Below, piece by piece: positions 31,817 to 43,762 of a DNA stretch of 64,000 bases. The stretch's first letter is position 1. The number at the start of each line of letters is the position of its first letter. Both the position numbers and the translations under genes were made by a program. The notes beneath the pieces are model-generated. The model had not been told where the DNA came from. It did no database searches and saw nothing but the letters and a program-made list of their open reading frames with translations. Origin of the DNA: Hygrophila difformis (Eukaryota > Streptophyta > Magnoliopsida > Lamiales > Acanthaceae); the NCBI GenBank assembly GCA_030278955.1, contig JAOANR010000004.1, positions 21,398,976 through 21,462,975 on the forward strand, in the 5' to 3' direction.

Positions 31817-33936
31817 TGAAACTTTTGACGAGTTTCACTAACACGAGTAATTTTCTGAAATCTCAAGTGTGGATTTATTAAATGAAAAGAGTTATGATTT
31901 AGAGAAGGGGTTTAAGGATATATTAAGATTTCCCTTTTTATTACTCATGTGGGGTGTTTTAATCTCAAACGGCGTTGTGGTCCTCCCCGCCATGAAACTT
32001 TTGACAAATATCACGGTGCAACCGGGATTGACCTTCAGTCTGTCACCCTGAAAGTCCCTGGTATCTGCGCCATGATACTTCTCATAATTTCATGTCACGA
32101 AAGCACCTGCCATGAAGCTTTTGAACATCTTCCCACTGTATGAGTATTTTCCCAAAATATTGTGTTTTTATTTACTCGTGTCAAGAAACTGTGCTCCCGA
32201 AAGCGCACGGAGTCAAAAATTGCAGTAATTTATAGTAAGTACCGGATCGTTCACTGGAGGATGTGCGATGGAAGCAGGGCCCACGTTGTTTACTAAGATT
32301 TTCCACTCGGTTACTCGATTCAAGTTTTGCAAGGTTTTCTAACAACTACTTGACATAAATTAAACCAGATCATGAAAGCAGTAAAAATTATTCTACAAAG
32401 CATGGTAAACTAGATCGAAGAAAGCAATTAAATCTATACTACGGAAGCAATATAAAATTATGCTCCACTATCTAGAAAGCAGGTTTAAATATGACAGAAG
32501 GGACAGGGAGAATACAATAAGGATTGGACAAGATTCAGATGAAGCACAATTAAACTTCCATTTTTAATACACAGATCTTAGCTTGGGATAATCCTCTAGT
32601 TAGCTAACTCTCATGCTTTCTACACCATGTTCCCTTTAACAGACAGGTACTTATGGTGAGAATTTACATGCTCTTATGGCCTCAATTTCTAAGATACCAC
32701 AGACTCACAACTGCCCTCACATGGCCATGCTAAGGCGTATCATTCATCTGTGGTGGATAAGCAACACCTAACATATCATTAGTTGACATGCCAAGTACTC
32801 CTATCATTCCTCCATGTCACACCCAAAGTTTCAAATCACGCCCCAAACCATTCCATAACTCTCAAACCTTTTAACAGATGGACAGCCCCTAATTCTTCCG
32901 AATGACCTCTATGAAGGCATTTAAAAGGAAAGCAGTAAGAAAGCTGTAAAGAAAGCATTTAAATCTATCACTCGGAAGCATTAAAAACGTCTCTTTCCGT
33001 TAGTATAAAAGAGCCCCTGGTCTTGGTGACCAGATGCAGATCAAGAACCCCCGAGATATCAATAGGCCACAAGGCTTACAACATCTGGGTAGTTATGAGA
33101 TACAAACTAAATGAAACAGATCCATAAATGAACCTGTTCCGGATGCACTCACTCAAGACTCAATTCTAGACTTTGGCAGAAGAAGATAGTAGTCGAAGGA
33201 ATACTCGACCCTACCTTAGAAATTCACCAAGGCCTATATGTTGTTCCTCTAGTATTATTTATCACATCTCATCTACACCCAAGTGGATATTGACTTAATG
33301 CGATATCTAATATCAGATTTCCAACACACAGCAATTTTGAGAAGCAAATGAATATTTGAAAATCATTCCCTAGACAGGTACTAGACTCTCAATTAAAATA
33401 CAGATCCTTTCAGTCTAGATGAAACCTAATCGCTGACTCTGCTTCTAAGCTCTCAAAATCAACCCCCAGTGGAATATGAATTAGTCATAACTGTTGAATT
33501 TATCCCTTACTCAGATCCGGATTTTATAAAGGAGTTTTTGTTGGAAGTTTATTATGGAACATCCGATTTAAATCAAGACTTCTGTGTCCAAGGGGAAGGA
33601 TCCCCAAAATAGCAATAAGACCAGAACATCTACATAATAGTATCATGCATACCAGTATATGAAAAGGAAAAGAAAACACCCCAAAATATATGGTGGGGTT
33701 AGACAGAATGCGATACACAAAGATGGATTAGCCTGAGATGAGAAGAAATCGGCTAAAAAGAGTGCCAGAGATAATTGGGGTTTTCCGGACTGCAAACATC
33801 TGCTGTCCGGTTCCCAATTTTCCCAGATGATTGATTTTAGACAGAAAGAATTCCAAACAACGGTGACCGCCGTCATTTAGTTTTCTTTTGTCTGTGAGCG
33901 GAAGAAAAACCCACATATTTCTTGCTGTAATATGTC

Positions 33937-33964
33937 TTAACTGATGTTGGTCAACATCAGTTAA
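33937..33964. repeat. 28-nt palindrome in R/U5 of LTR3
   Basis: Identical to 16096-16123. Confidence 0.8.
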
Positions 33965-34420
33965 TACTATTGCAACTTGAATTCAGGTTGAGAAATTAAG
34001 ATAAGGAAAATTAAAACTGTATCTGATTAGGAATTGGCTGAGTGACTAATCGAAACTCTTAGTGAAGAGAACGCTCGCCGAAGCTTCCACCAACCACTAA
34101 CCAGATCATGCAGAATAACAGATAATGATTGACACACAGAAGACGGGTTAGTCGATATCCCTGTGAAGGGACCTTTCACCAACATTAATCTGTGCTGTTT
34201 CTCATTATCCGTTCATACACACAATGAAAGAGAAAATAAGAAAGTAAGAAAATATTTTTGGTATTGTGTGGGTGTTAAGCACACAATAAGTGGACACTTA
34301 ATGGGTTGAAATGTGTAATGGATAAAGTTAGGTGAAATGGGCCTAGGCCCAATACACCCATGCAACTTACACAAATCATGAAAAAAATATTTTTGGAGTC
34401 TTCAAAATAAAAGGATAGTT

Positions 34421-34875
34421 CAATTCGAATTATTGGGGTAATTCGAATTGAGAATGCATGAAGGATGAAGTATTACTTTACCCAATTGATCATTGCTAGA
34501 AATTGGAGCATCATCTAATTCGAATTATTGACCAATTCGAATTGGACAACTCGAATTGGCGAAGTCCTTTTCTTGCTCAAATTGACTAAGGCATTTACCT
34601 CAAGGGGAAGGTGAATTCGAATTGTCCAGCAATTCGAATTAATTCGAATTGGACAATTCGAATTGGTAAGAGATGAAGAAATAAACCAAGGCATGAATGG
34701 GTGGTATGCAATACAATGTGGTTTCTCATGCCAATTCGAATTGTGTGAACCAATTCGAATTAATTCGAATTAGAGAATTCGAATTGGTTGGAAACCACAT
34801 GAAGGAAATTTTTGGTTGTGCAATTCGAATTTCTTAGGCAATTCGAGATAATTCGAATTGCCTCAATTCGAATTA
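34421..34875. repeat. AATTCGAATT palindrome cluster in R/U5 of LTR3
   Basis: Counterpart of 16580-17034. Confidence 0.9.
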
Positions 34876-35751
34876 CACATTTTCGAACAATAACAATTTT
34901 TGTTCTTATAAGTATGGGTTAGGTGTACACTGTGCGGTTAATGATGGGTTTAGATTTACCAAATCCCTCATCTCACATCAATGTCACTTCACAGCCACCC
35001 TAGTGAGGTTTTTCAAGAAATAGACAAACACATGTCCAGTGGGCATTGGCAAGATTCAAACCCTATTTCTACAAACAAAGGATTCAAAGATCAAAGAACC
35101 TAAAACATCTAGTTATCTAAGAACTACATGAATAAACTAAGAACACTCAAGTTATCTAAGGCAGCATAAAATAAAAATCAAGGCAGGAAAAATAAGTCAT
35201 AAAGGTAAATTCTAACAAACCTTGAAAACATCTAAAACCTAAGAACACTTATTTGAAGCTCTAAGGCACAAAATCAAGCTAACAACCCACCAAACATGCA
35301 TTTATTGAGTTTGAATGTCAACTAGGACATAATAAATGTAACATAGTTGAAACAAACAAACATGCTAAGCATTTATTTCTAAAGAAAGCATTAAAGAGTG
35401 CCAAAACACATGAATAACACCATTTCTGGAAATTTTCTTGTATTGGCACTTTGAAAGCAAAATAAAGAACCCAAAACCATCATTAGCTTGAAGGTAGGGT
35501 TTATTCTAACTAGAAAGCATGTAAAAATTCTGGAAATGGCTACTCTAAGGGTTACACAAACTGCTTCTACACTATACTAAGATCAAAGCATGTAAAAACT
35601 ATACTACTTGCAAGGAAAATAAACTAAACTACACTAAACTACCTACCTAACCCTTAAGGGGTGTGGAACCTCCTGCTGTTCTTTTTGTCCCAGCTGCTTT
35701 TTGGCAATTGTCTTTTTTTTTTTTTTCTCTTGCTCTGTTGTGAAAGGTCTG

Positions 35752-35790
35752 CTTTTATAGACAAATTTTCGAAACCCTAGGCCCACCAAT
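35752..35790 (-). promoter_or_regulatory. LTR3 core promoter (5' LTR promoter of the array)
   Basis: Intact CTATAAAAG with telo-box, GGCCCA and CCAAT in the same order as LTR2. As the outer 5' LTR, this would drive body 2. Confidence 0.65.
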
Positions 35791-35823
35791 GTTGTGCTCA
35801 TGCTCACACAGCTTCAATGAGTG

Positions 35824-36194
35824 AAGTTCGAATTATCTCAATCAATTCGAATTAATTCGAATTGTGAGATCTCTTTCTTGAGCTGGAAATGTGGCCTTCA
35901 GTTATCAATTCGAATTGTTGTGAAGAATTCGAATTGGTCTTTTCTCGAATTGGATGAGGGTTTCTGCTTGGCTTCCTTGCATCTGTTGGCAATTCGAATT
36001 GTTTGTGCCAATTCGAATTGCACTTCTTCTTGCCTGTGGGTTCCTTCTCTTCATTCCCTAATTCGAATTATTCAAGCCAATTCGAATTAGCTCTTCTGCA
36101 TCCCTTCCCAACACTTAACCACTTCTTGTTCTCTTCAGCAATTCGAATTGTGTGCAATTCGAATTAATTCGAATTGGCACAAACAATTCGAATT
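35824..36194. repeat. AATTCGAATT palindrome cluster in U3 of LTR3
   Basis: Same unit order as in LTR2. Confidence 0.9.
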
Positions 36195-36530
36195 GTGCTT
36201 CAACACTTGACCAAAATTCAGTTGTGGGATTTTCAATCTTTTTCCCATCTTTTTGGATTTTTGTGGGCTATATTATTCTATTGCCCATCTTTTCATTCCT
36301 TTTTCTTTTCTTTTTCCTTTTTTCATGTTTTTGGATTTTTCTAACACAAATACAATTTAAAATTGCATATTTTGTGTCTTTTTATTACCGGCTCGATGTT
36401 TTTACAAACTAGCATTAATCTGTTAAATTCAACTGCTTTCTTATTACAACAAGATGGAAATACGATCAAAATGTCCGTCTCAGACACGGAAATGGATTGA
36501 AAATAATGGTCAATTTTGGCCATTATCAAC

Positions 36531-37790
36531 CCCGGGCACAGAGCCTGTCTGAAAAGCTCCGTACCAGATGGCACCATTGGAAATGAATGAGTTAAAGGAC
36601 CAACTCGAGGAGCTGTTAGGAAAAGGGTACATAATGCCGAGTACTTCCTTTTGGGGAGCATCGATTTTATTCGTCAAGAAGAAAGACGGAGGATTACGTC
36701 TTTGCATAGATTATCGAGGATTGAACCAAGTGACTATCAAGAATAAATACCCGTTGCCGAGAATAGAGGATCTATTTGATCAACTGAAAGGAGCTTTAGT
36801 ATTCTCGAAGATCGACTTGCGATCTGGGTATCACCAGTTGAGGATCGCCGAGAAGGACATCCCGAAGACGGCGTTTCGAACTCGATATGGCCACTACGAG
36901 CTCACTGTGTTATCCTTTGGGTTAACAAATGCTCCAGCAATGTTCATGAATCTCATGAACAACGTGTTTCGAGAGTTGTTAGATCAGTGCGTCGTGGTGT
37001 TCATTGATGATATCCTGATCTACTCGAAGAGTGAGGAGGAGCATGCCCAACACTTACACCAAGTGTTAGGGATCTTGCGAAGGAATCAACTATACGGCAA
37101 GTTGTCCAAGTGCGATTTCTGGTTGAAAGAAGTAGCATTTCTTGGACATATTGTATCCGCTGACGGAGTTTCAGTGGATCCGGCAAAAGTTTCTGCCGTA
37201 ACGGAGTGGGCAGTGCCGACGAGTCCAACTGAGATAAGGAGTTTCCTTGGATTGGCTGGGTACTATAGGCGATTCGTGAAGGAGTTCTCGAGAGTCGCGC
37301 GTCCTTTGACCCAGCTACTGAAGAAAGGAGTCAAGTACGAGTGGACAGAGGCTTGTGAGACAGCGTTTCAAGAGCTGAAGAAACGACTCACAACCACACC
37401 CGTATTAACACTACCATCAGAGAATGGTGACTTCGAAGTTTATAGCGATGCTTCGAAGGAAGGTCTAGGTTGCGTCTAGATGCAAGACTCGAGAGTCATA
37501 GCATATGCATCACGCCAGCTAAACCTCACGAGGAGAATTACCCAACACACGACCTGGAATTGGCAGCGGTCGTTTTCGCTCTAAAGATATGGAGACATTA
37601 TCTTTACGGGCGGAAGTGTCGAATGTTTACCGACCACAAGAGCTTGAAGTATATATTCACTCAGAAGGAGTTGAATTTGAGACAGCGAAAGTGGTTGGAA
37701 CTTATTAAGGACTACGATTTGGAGATATCCTACCACGAGGAGAAAGCGAATGTGGTAGCCGATGCCCTAAGTCGGAAAACCCAACACGTG
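36531..37790 (+). pseudogene. pol: Element A reverse transcriptase and RNase H, degenerate
   Basis: RT motifs are clear: [27 protein letters not shown], the active site [20 protein letters not shown] and [11 protein letters not shown]. RNase H follows with [11 protein letters not shown], the E of [21 protein letters not shown] and NVVADALSR. Damage: TGA at 36550-36552 just after the junction, TAG at 37477-37479 where element B has TTG, and a one-base loss near 37520 in the QLK-P stretch that shifts the frame. It cannot make a full protein. Similarity to element B is high throughout, so both belong to the same chromovirus lineage. Confidence 0.9.
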
Positions 37791-39364
37791 ACAAACTCGT
37801 TGGTAATTCTGCCGGCATTGTACATGGATTTAGCGGGATTGGACGTGGAACTTGTGCATCCGGGCACAATGAGTGAAACGATCAACGCAATGGTCGTAGA
37901 AACTCCAATATTGGACGAGATTAAGCTCGCCCAACCGGGCGACGCGAAATTGGAAAAGATAAAGGGGTATATTGCCGAGGGAAAGGCAATAGGATTTGCT
38001 GTCCACGAGGATGGAAGCATTCGCTTCAAAGGGAGATGGTGCGTGCCCCATAAATGTGCCGAGTTGAAGCGAAGGTTGATGGAGTAAGGGCACAACACGC
38101 CATATTCGGTGCATCCCGGAGGTGGCAAGCTTTACAAATATCTAAAGAAGATCTATTGGTGGCCGGGAATGAAGAAGTAAGTGGCAGACTTCGTGGCGAA
38201 ATGTCTCACCTGCCAAAAGGTTAAGGCAGTGCGACATAAACCCTTAGGGTTGATGCAACCACTAAAGATTCCAAGTTGGAAGTGGGACAGCATCTCAATG
38301 GATTTTGTCTCGGGATTACCGCGATCACCTAAAGGCATGAACAAGATTTGGGTGATTGTGGATAGGCTAACGAAGACGACCTTATTTATCCCAATGAAAG
38401 ACACGTGGACTATGGACCAATTGGCCCGAGCCTACGTCAATAATGTGGTACGATGACATGGAGTACCACATGACATCATTTCCGACAGAGACAGTAGATT
38501 TGTCTCTCACTTTTGGACGGAATTACAAAAAGCTCTCGGTACTCGAATCAAAATGAGCACCGCATTCCACCAGATGACGGATGGTCAAACCGAGAGAACA
38601 ATCCAAACACTAGAAGACATGCTGAGAGCATGCGTGTTGGAATTTAAGGGAAATTGGGAATCCCATTTACCCTTAATCGAATTTTCTTATAATAATAGCT
38701 ACCATGCTAGCATTGGCATTGCACCATTCGAGGCGTTGTATGGACGAAGGTGCCGAAGCCCATTGAGCTGGGAAGAAAACGATAAGTCTGTGGTAGTGGG
38801 ACCACAACTTATCGAAGACATGGCTCAACAAATCAAGGTGATTCAAGGAAAAATGAGAGCCGCTCAAGACCATCAGAAGAGTTACGCTGACGTGAGACGA
38901 CGAGACCTAGAATTTCAAGTGGGAGATAGGGTCATGCTAAAGATATCACCCATGAAGGGGGTGATGCGCTTTGGCAAACGAGGAAAGTTGAGTCCTCGAT
39001 ACATACGACCTTATGAAATTCTAGAACGAGTTGGAAATTTAGCCTACCGACTGGCTTTACTGCCACAGTTAGATCGAGTTCATAATGTTTTCCATGTTTC
39101 ACAGCTAGAGAAGTATGTGCCGGACCCGACACATGTACTTCAACCGGAGATAATCGAACTCGATGAGGATTTGACTTATGAAGAAGTCCCGGTGCGAATT
39201 CTAGACGTTAAGGAGCGAGCAACGAGGAACATAACCGTCAAAATGATCAATGTTCTTTGGTCGAACCACGAAAGTGAGACGGCAACTTGGGAGGTAGAAT
39301 CCGACATGAGAGAACACTACCCGACATTATTCCAAACCGACATTGACACAGTTATGGGGACATA
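37791..39364 (+). pseudogene. pol: Element A integrase and chromodomain, degenerate
   Basis: The integrase zinc domain (H...H...CLTCQKVK), catalytic core ([31 protein letters not shown]) and [15 protein letters not shown] C-terminal domain are present. The protein ends with a chromodomain-like segment ([16 protein letters not shown]) that in this lineage targets integration to heterochromatin. Stops interrupt it: TAA 38085-38087, TAA 38178-38180 and TGA 38454-38456. The TGA is a CGA-to-TGA type change consistent with CpG decay. The terminal stop is at 39363-39365. Confidence 0.9.
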
Positions 39365-39375
39365 ACTGCAATCTT

Positions 39376-39388
39376 AAAGGGGAGAGGA
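39376..39388 (+). other. Polypurine tract of element A
   Basis: AAAGGGGAGAGGA immediately precedes the LTR start TGTCACACC. Confidence 0.8.
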
Positions 39389-40183
39389 TGTCACACCATG
39401 TATTTTCGTGCATTTTTGTAAACAAGCAAACAAATTCAAATTGTTTTGAACTACGTTATGGCTTGATCCCTTCACAGGGTACGTAGGCAGCTTAGAAGTT
39501 CTAATTCTAAGTTCAGTCACACAATAATAAAACAAACAAAAGGATTCGTTCCTAACACGAGAAAAGCCGAAACACAACTTCGAGGACGAAGTTGATTCTT
39601 AAGGAGGGTAGACTGTAATACACGAGAATTTTGCCACATAAAATAAATTAATAAAAAAATAAATAATAAAGGAAACATAATAAATAAATAAATATTAAAT
39701 AGAATACAATAAATAAATAAACATAATACATAGATAAGGAAATGAGAAATGGAATTTAAATTCCAATACCCGTAAAGCTAAAAGATGATTTAATCAAATA
39801 TCGGGTTCCTGTGTACCCGACACCAATGGACTCGGAAACTCGAGTCCAAACATAAATTTAGATCCGAGGGAAATGACGATACGGAATAGGAACCCGAAAA
39901 TGGCCCGAAAATCCGAATCCGGGAGCATAAAGGGATAGAAGTCCGAAAGAGAGGAGGAAAAGCACGACGGATCGCACGACCCACCCGGACCGAAGTCCAG
40001 GCGTGGGCCGTGCAGTGGCCGCGCGGTGAAAGGCCAACCGGCGCGCCGCGACCGCGCCAACGGACAGATACGCCCCGTGCGGGATTCACTCGCCCGAATC
40101 CGGATTTTTCGGCTTCGGTTGCATTCCTTTCAGCTCAAGACTCACCAAGGTCGACTTGGGACGTCCCCTAGGTCCCTTGTATC

Positions 40184-40191
40184 TATAAATA
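40184..40191 (+). promoter_or_regulatory. TATA box of element A LTR
   Basis: TATAAATA within CTATAAATAGCCC, about 800 bases into the LTR, followed by a CT-rich leader and AAACCCTAG. Start site expected near 40215. Confidence 0.75.
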
Positions 40192-40328
40192 GCCCTCCTA
40201 CTCGATCCCGAATCCTTTTTCAAACTTTCCATACTTTCTATACTTCAAACCCTAGATCCGGAAGTCGTCGGAGGCACCAAAACCGAGCAAGAGACTGTCA
40301 CGGACAAAATTTGGGAAGCCAACGTCGT

Positions 40329-40336
40329 GGTAAGTT
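40329..40336 (+). other. Splice donor in element A LTR
   Basis: TGGTAAGT (GT at 40330-40331), about 115 nt past the expected start site. Elements B and C have TGGTAAG at the equivalent place, although flanking sequence has diverged. Confidence 0.6.
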
Positions 40337-41563
40337 CTGGTCCATTCAATCTTTTACGTTCTCAATCCGAAAACGGATTCTAACGTAGTTTCTTTCCTCT
40401 CTATACCCCGAATCGGATCTAGAACGAAGAACCCGACGAACCGAGGAGATAACCGGTGGACTGGAAGCCACGCCTCCGAAATCGACGTTCCCGGACGACT
40501 GAAAATCTGTAAGTTGACACTTACATGGTTTTGGGAGTAATTAAAACACTTATATCTAAAGGTTTGATCAAGAATTTCAAAAATCTGTCAACGTGAGATT
40601 TTTACCGGCGCAACGACTTTGTACGATTTTTCCAAACCCTTAAAAGTCTTCAAACGAGAAAATTAAAATACGAGAAACGTTCCTAAGGCTTAGATCTATC
40701 TCCTTTAAAATTTTCAGAATTTTTCGTGATGATTTGGTATCTATAATCAACCCGGAACCGGACTGTTTAAATTTGAATCTTGAATTTCTTGACAGAACTT
40801 AGGTCTGAACTTGTAGACATTTTTGACTAGGGTTCTAGGCCGATTTAGATCTTTAGACGAACATGAAAGTTGTAGATAATTGTCTGAAGAAGGTCTATGT
40901 GAAATTTCATTAAATTTGGAGTTGAATTGCTATGGTAGATCATGAAATTTTGAAACTGTTGTACATGAAATTCGGACAGACTAATGATATGATGAAAATT
41001 GATGTTTTTGACCTGTTTCTGTAACTCGGATCGAAAAAGTTAAAACACAAAAGTTGTTCATCTCTGTGTTTCCGGTTCAGTGGTGGATTTTCAGAATTTT
41101 TGGACTTAAATCTTATTTTAAATTATTTTTAGAGTAAACAGCGGTTTACCGGAGTCAAATCTTGAAATCTTGTTGAAACGATGAAATTAGCCTTTAAGGT
41201 TGAAACGAGTCGAAATCCTTTTAAATAAGTTAAGTGAAATCAGAATTTTTGAAATAAATCCCCTTACAAACCTGATAAATTAAAATTAGGGGTGAGTGCT
41301 CTGCAGGGTGCCCCCTAACTGCTTCACTTCGTGCCTTTATGGACGATGGTGACCCCGCGCGAAAATTGAGATATGATATTGCCAAAACGGAATGAGATAT
41401 AGGGTCTACACTCTCGAGAATATCCACATGGATTTCCCGAGACTCCGGAGTGGTACTGGGTATGGCGGATACGGTTGCGGCCGCCGGGCTACCAGCTAAA
41501 CTTGTCGAGATTGCGATGCAATCGTGAAATACTTGAAATTACTAAATCTGGGATGTAATGGGG

Positions 41564-41594
41564 AAATTAAATTAAATTAAATTAAATTAAATTA
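41564..41594. repeat. AAATT microsatellite in element A LTR
   Basis: About six tandem copies of a five-base AAATT unit. Confidence 0.9.
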
Positions 41595-42221
41595 TATATT
41601 GTTGTCCAATTAAATTATTTAAATGCTTTATTTAAATTAGTTATGGTCTTTATTTTAAATGATGTGAGATGTGTTGTTAAATAGGGCCATGAATTAAAAG
41701 TATGCAAATTGGATGGTTAGTTAAATTAAATTGAGTTGTTTATGATATATTATTATCATGTTTTTATGTAAATATTAAATTAATGGCTTTTAAACCCTAC
41801 GATCATGCATGTGTTAACTTACTCAGCAAGTTGTGCTGACCAAACCGTTTATTTTTCCTTTTCCTTACAGAGTATGTGGAATGAACATGAGCACGTTCAT
41901 GCATGGGGGAAATTATATTTTTGGGAAACTTTATTTTTAAATTCTTGCATTAGACTATAGAATAAACGGGCCTGTTGTTTTGACCATGTCGGTCCTATTT
42001 ACATTTCCGCTGCAATATTATACTTAAATATTATTTCCGCTGCATTATGATATTATTATTTTTGAATTTATATTGTATGGGCTGTTTGCAAATGTTTTAA
42101 ATATTTTAAATACTGAAATACCTAGCCTTGCATCTCTTTAGTAAGCCGGAGAAACCGTGTCTTACTAGGGATGTGTGGCGGTGACATCCCGACCTGGGTG
42201 ACCAAAAACCGGGGTGTTACA

Positions 42222-42663
42222 TATTCACACAAGGTGAAGAAACCAAAGCATTTCAAATTCTGGATGAGGGAATTGATGATGATCATGAGTTTTCTCAGTA
42301 CATAAAAGCTATTTGTTGTTTAAGTAGAGTTTCAAAAAGGGAGATAGATAAAGGGCTTTATCTAATAAGCCCATTCTTAAATGATAGATTAACCAGTTAT
42401 AATTTTAGATATAGCCTTTTGACTGTAATCTCAGAATGGAAGGATGTGCCAAATCCTTTCCCAGGACATAATAAGAGAGAGTTTTGTAATTTTGATGAAC
42501 ACGAGTGGGAAGTCATCCATGGGCCACCATATTTCAACTATGGAGCTGATCAGATTATTTGCCTGCAACTAGGGCAGTAGCAGACTTCAAAATATGGGCA
42601 AGAGAAATCTTATATATTCATAACTCTGCTGAAGAATTTTTTGATGAAGAAGGAGAAGAATGA
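42222..42663 (+). pseudogene. F-box-like unit 1, C-terminal part, cut by element A
   Basis: The frame from 42224 encodes a helical-repeat segment (KAFQILDEGIDDDHEFSQYI) homologous to KAYELLKPGLDDKH in unit 2 and AAFDLLKPAISDNH in unit 3. The upstream F-box part is missing because element A begins at this point. One frame ends at TAG 42578-42580. A shift near 42550-42560 would continue through DFKIWAREIL to an acidic tail ending at TGA 42661-42663, resembling the acidic tail of unit 2. It was probably once a substrate-recruiting F-box protein and is now inactivated. Confidence 0.6.
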
Positions 42664-42839
42664 TGTTTTTGATAAGATTTTTAGTACTAGATTTAAAATT
42701 TGACTGCAATCCAAGTCTCTTGTATTTTGTAAGGCAGCTTGGTTGTATTAATGAAATCTAATCTTTTATCTTTTAGTTACTGTACAAAAAAATGCTTTTC
42801 TCTGAACTTTGTGTTTTTCTTCCTTTTCCTTTTAAACAG

Positions 42840-43595
42840 AAATGTCAGAATTCCTCAACTCTTGGAAACTCAATTAATTGACTTACCTACTGAGTTGTTG
42901 GGAGACATTCTGTCAAGATTGGGAAAGAATAGCATAAAGGAACTTCTTAGAATTTCAGAGACATCTACACAGTTTCTTGCAGCAAGAAAATCATCGTTAG
43001 CCCTTAAGAGAGTTAATTTGGAAGCTTGTGCAATGTGGAGAGAAAATATTTACTCCAGTAACCAGGATAAGTTTATCAAAGAATGTCAAAATGCAGGAAA
43101 TTACATGTTTAATCTTGAACCTGCACTAGTAGCATTTGTTGATAATCATGATGAGAAAAAAGCTTATGAACTTTTAAAGCCTGGATTAGATGACAAACAC
43201 CAACCCTCTACCTTCATAAGGTGTCTCCTACTACTCTCTAAGCAAGATCAAAAATTTGATGAAGAAGGGATTCAGCTGATCAAATCTGCAACTCAGGATA
43301 CCTTTGATTTAGCTTTTCTTAAGATCAGTGTTTTCCACTGGCTTATTTATTGTGAAAATTTCCTAATCCTTTCCTTGCTCAAGACGAAAGGAGTTTTTTT
43401 AAAAACCATTCTCTTATTGAGCGTCAACTACTACCTTTACATGATAGGCTAGAATGCATACCTTGTGAATTATTTGACATAGTCAAGCAGTTCAGAAGAG
43501 CAACTGGTGAGGAAGGTATATTTTTGGAATGGGAAGAGCAGTGGGGCAATGAAGAGGAAGAGCAAGATGAAGATGAGTTGCTCAATGAGGAATAG
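42840..43595 (+). pseudogene. F-box-like unit 2, frameshifted
   Basis: It starts after an acceptor-like TTTTCCTTTTAAACAG (AG at 42838-42839). IDLPTELLGDILSRL is a typical F-box start, by which such proteins bind SKP1 in SCF ubiquitin ligases. A helical segment follows (FIKECQNAGNYMFNLE, KKAYELLKPGLDD, LLLLSKQDQ). One frame ends at 43452. A single-base shift near 43355-43362 restores similarity (NPF-, RSFFKN, LIERQLLPLHDR) to an acidic C-terminus ending at TAG 43593-43595. The first exon is not visible. It could be a pseudogene, or a gene with one sequencing error. Confidence 0.6.
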
Positions 43596-43762
43596 TTTTA
43601 ATATTAAGCAATCCACTTTTCTTTTCGCTTGTAATCTTTTGTGTTTTCCTTTTTGAACAATGAACTCTCTTTATATTCAACTTTGAACATTCCTTGTATC
43701 TCAATGATTTTCATTCCCTAGTTTTTAATTACATTTTTGCTACTGTTTTCAATTCTGCTCAG

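Larger units (their letters stand above)
1..36528 (-). mobile_element. Tandem array of a giant Athila-type LTR retrotransposon (3 LTRs, 2 bodies)
   Basis: The sequence repeats with a period of 17,840-17,864 bases: window start matches about 17,864, and this matches again about 35,707. The order is LTR1 (right part only), body 1 (846-13975), LTR2 (13976-18685), body 2 (18686-31816), LTR3 (31817-36528). All genes read on the minus strand. Athila membership rests on the Asp-tRNA primer site, the protease motif CDLGSS, the RT motif FMDD, the Athila-style integrase without chromodomain, and a long ORF region downstream of pol. The bodies differ by scattered single bases and small indels, which argues for a recent duplication. 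Sharing of the middle LTR suggests LTR-LTR recombination or tandem integration. The left end lies outside the window; the right end sits inside a chromovirus RT gene. Confidence 0.95.
31817..36528 (-). repeat. LTR3: 5' LTR of the array (about 4.71 kb)
   Basis: Same ends as LTR2. At 36528 the repeat stops abruptly and the next bases continue a chromovirus RT gene, so this is the true outer edge of the insertion. It differs from LTR2 at a few bases near its end (for example T/A at 36282, C at 36413, G at 36473). Confidence 0.9.
36529..42221 (+). mobile_element. Element A: Tekay/Del-like chromovirus, 3' part, split by the Athila array
   Basis: From 36529 the sequence aligns by eye with element B from about 57948 (the IPGTE region just before RT). 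The 5' LTR, gag and protease would lie left of the Athila array, outside the window. The visible part is RT, RNase H, integrase, chromodomain, polypurine tract and a complete 3' LTR. The orientation is opposite to the array. Confidence 0.9.
39389..42221 (+). repeat. 3' LTR of element A (about 2.83 kb)
   Basis: Runs from TGTCACACC after the polypurine tract to GGTGTTACA, where F-box-like coding sequence resumes. TATA box at 40184-40191, splice-donor-like GTAAGT at 40330, and a conserved block at 41289-41470 shared with element B. A second purine tract near 39598-39608 (TTCTTAAGGAGGG) lies inside the LTR and is not its boundary. Confidence 0.85.

Noticed and set aside
39614..39630. LTR start of element A at TGTAATACACG (and 61062 in element B)
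   Set aside because: Stronger purine tracts lie upstream directly before TGTCACACC (39389) and TGTAACGACC (60833). These starts pair with the GTTACA ends and with element C's TGTAACACCC, so the later purine tract is inside the LTR.
42739..42839. Upstream extension of F-box unit 2 as coding sequence
   Set aside because: The stretch is hydrophobic from T-rich DNA and ends in a polypyrimidine tract plus CAG, so it is better read as intron.
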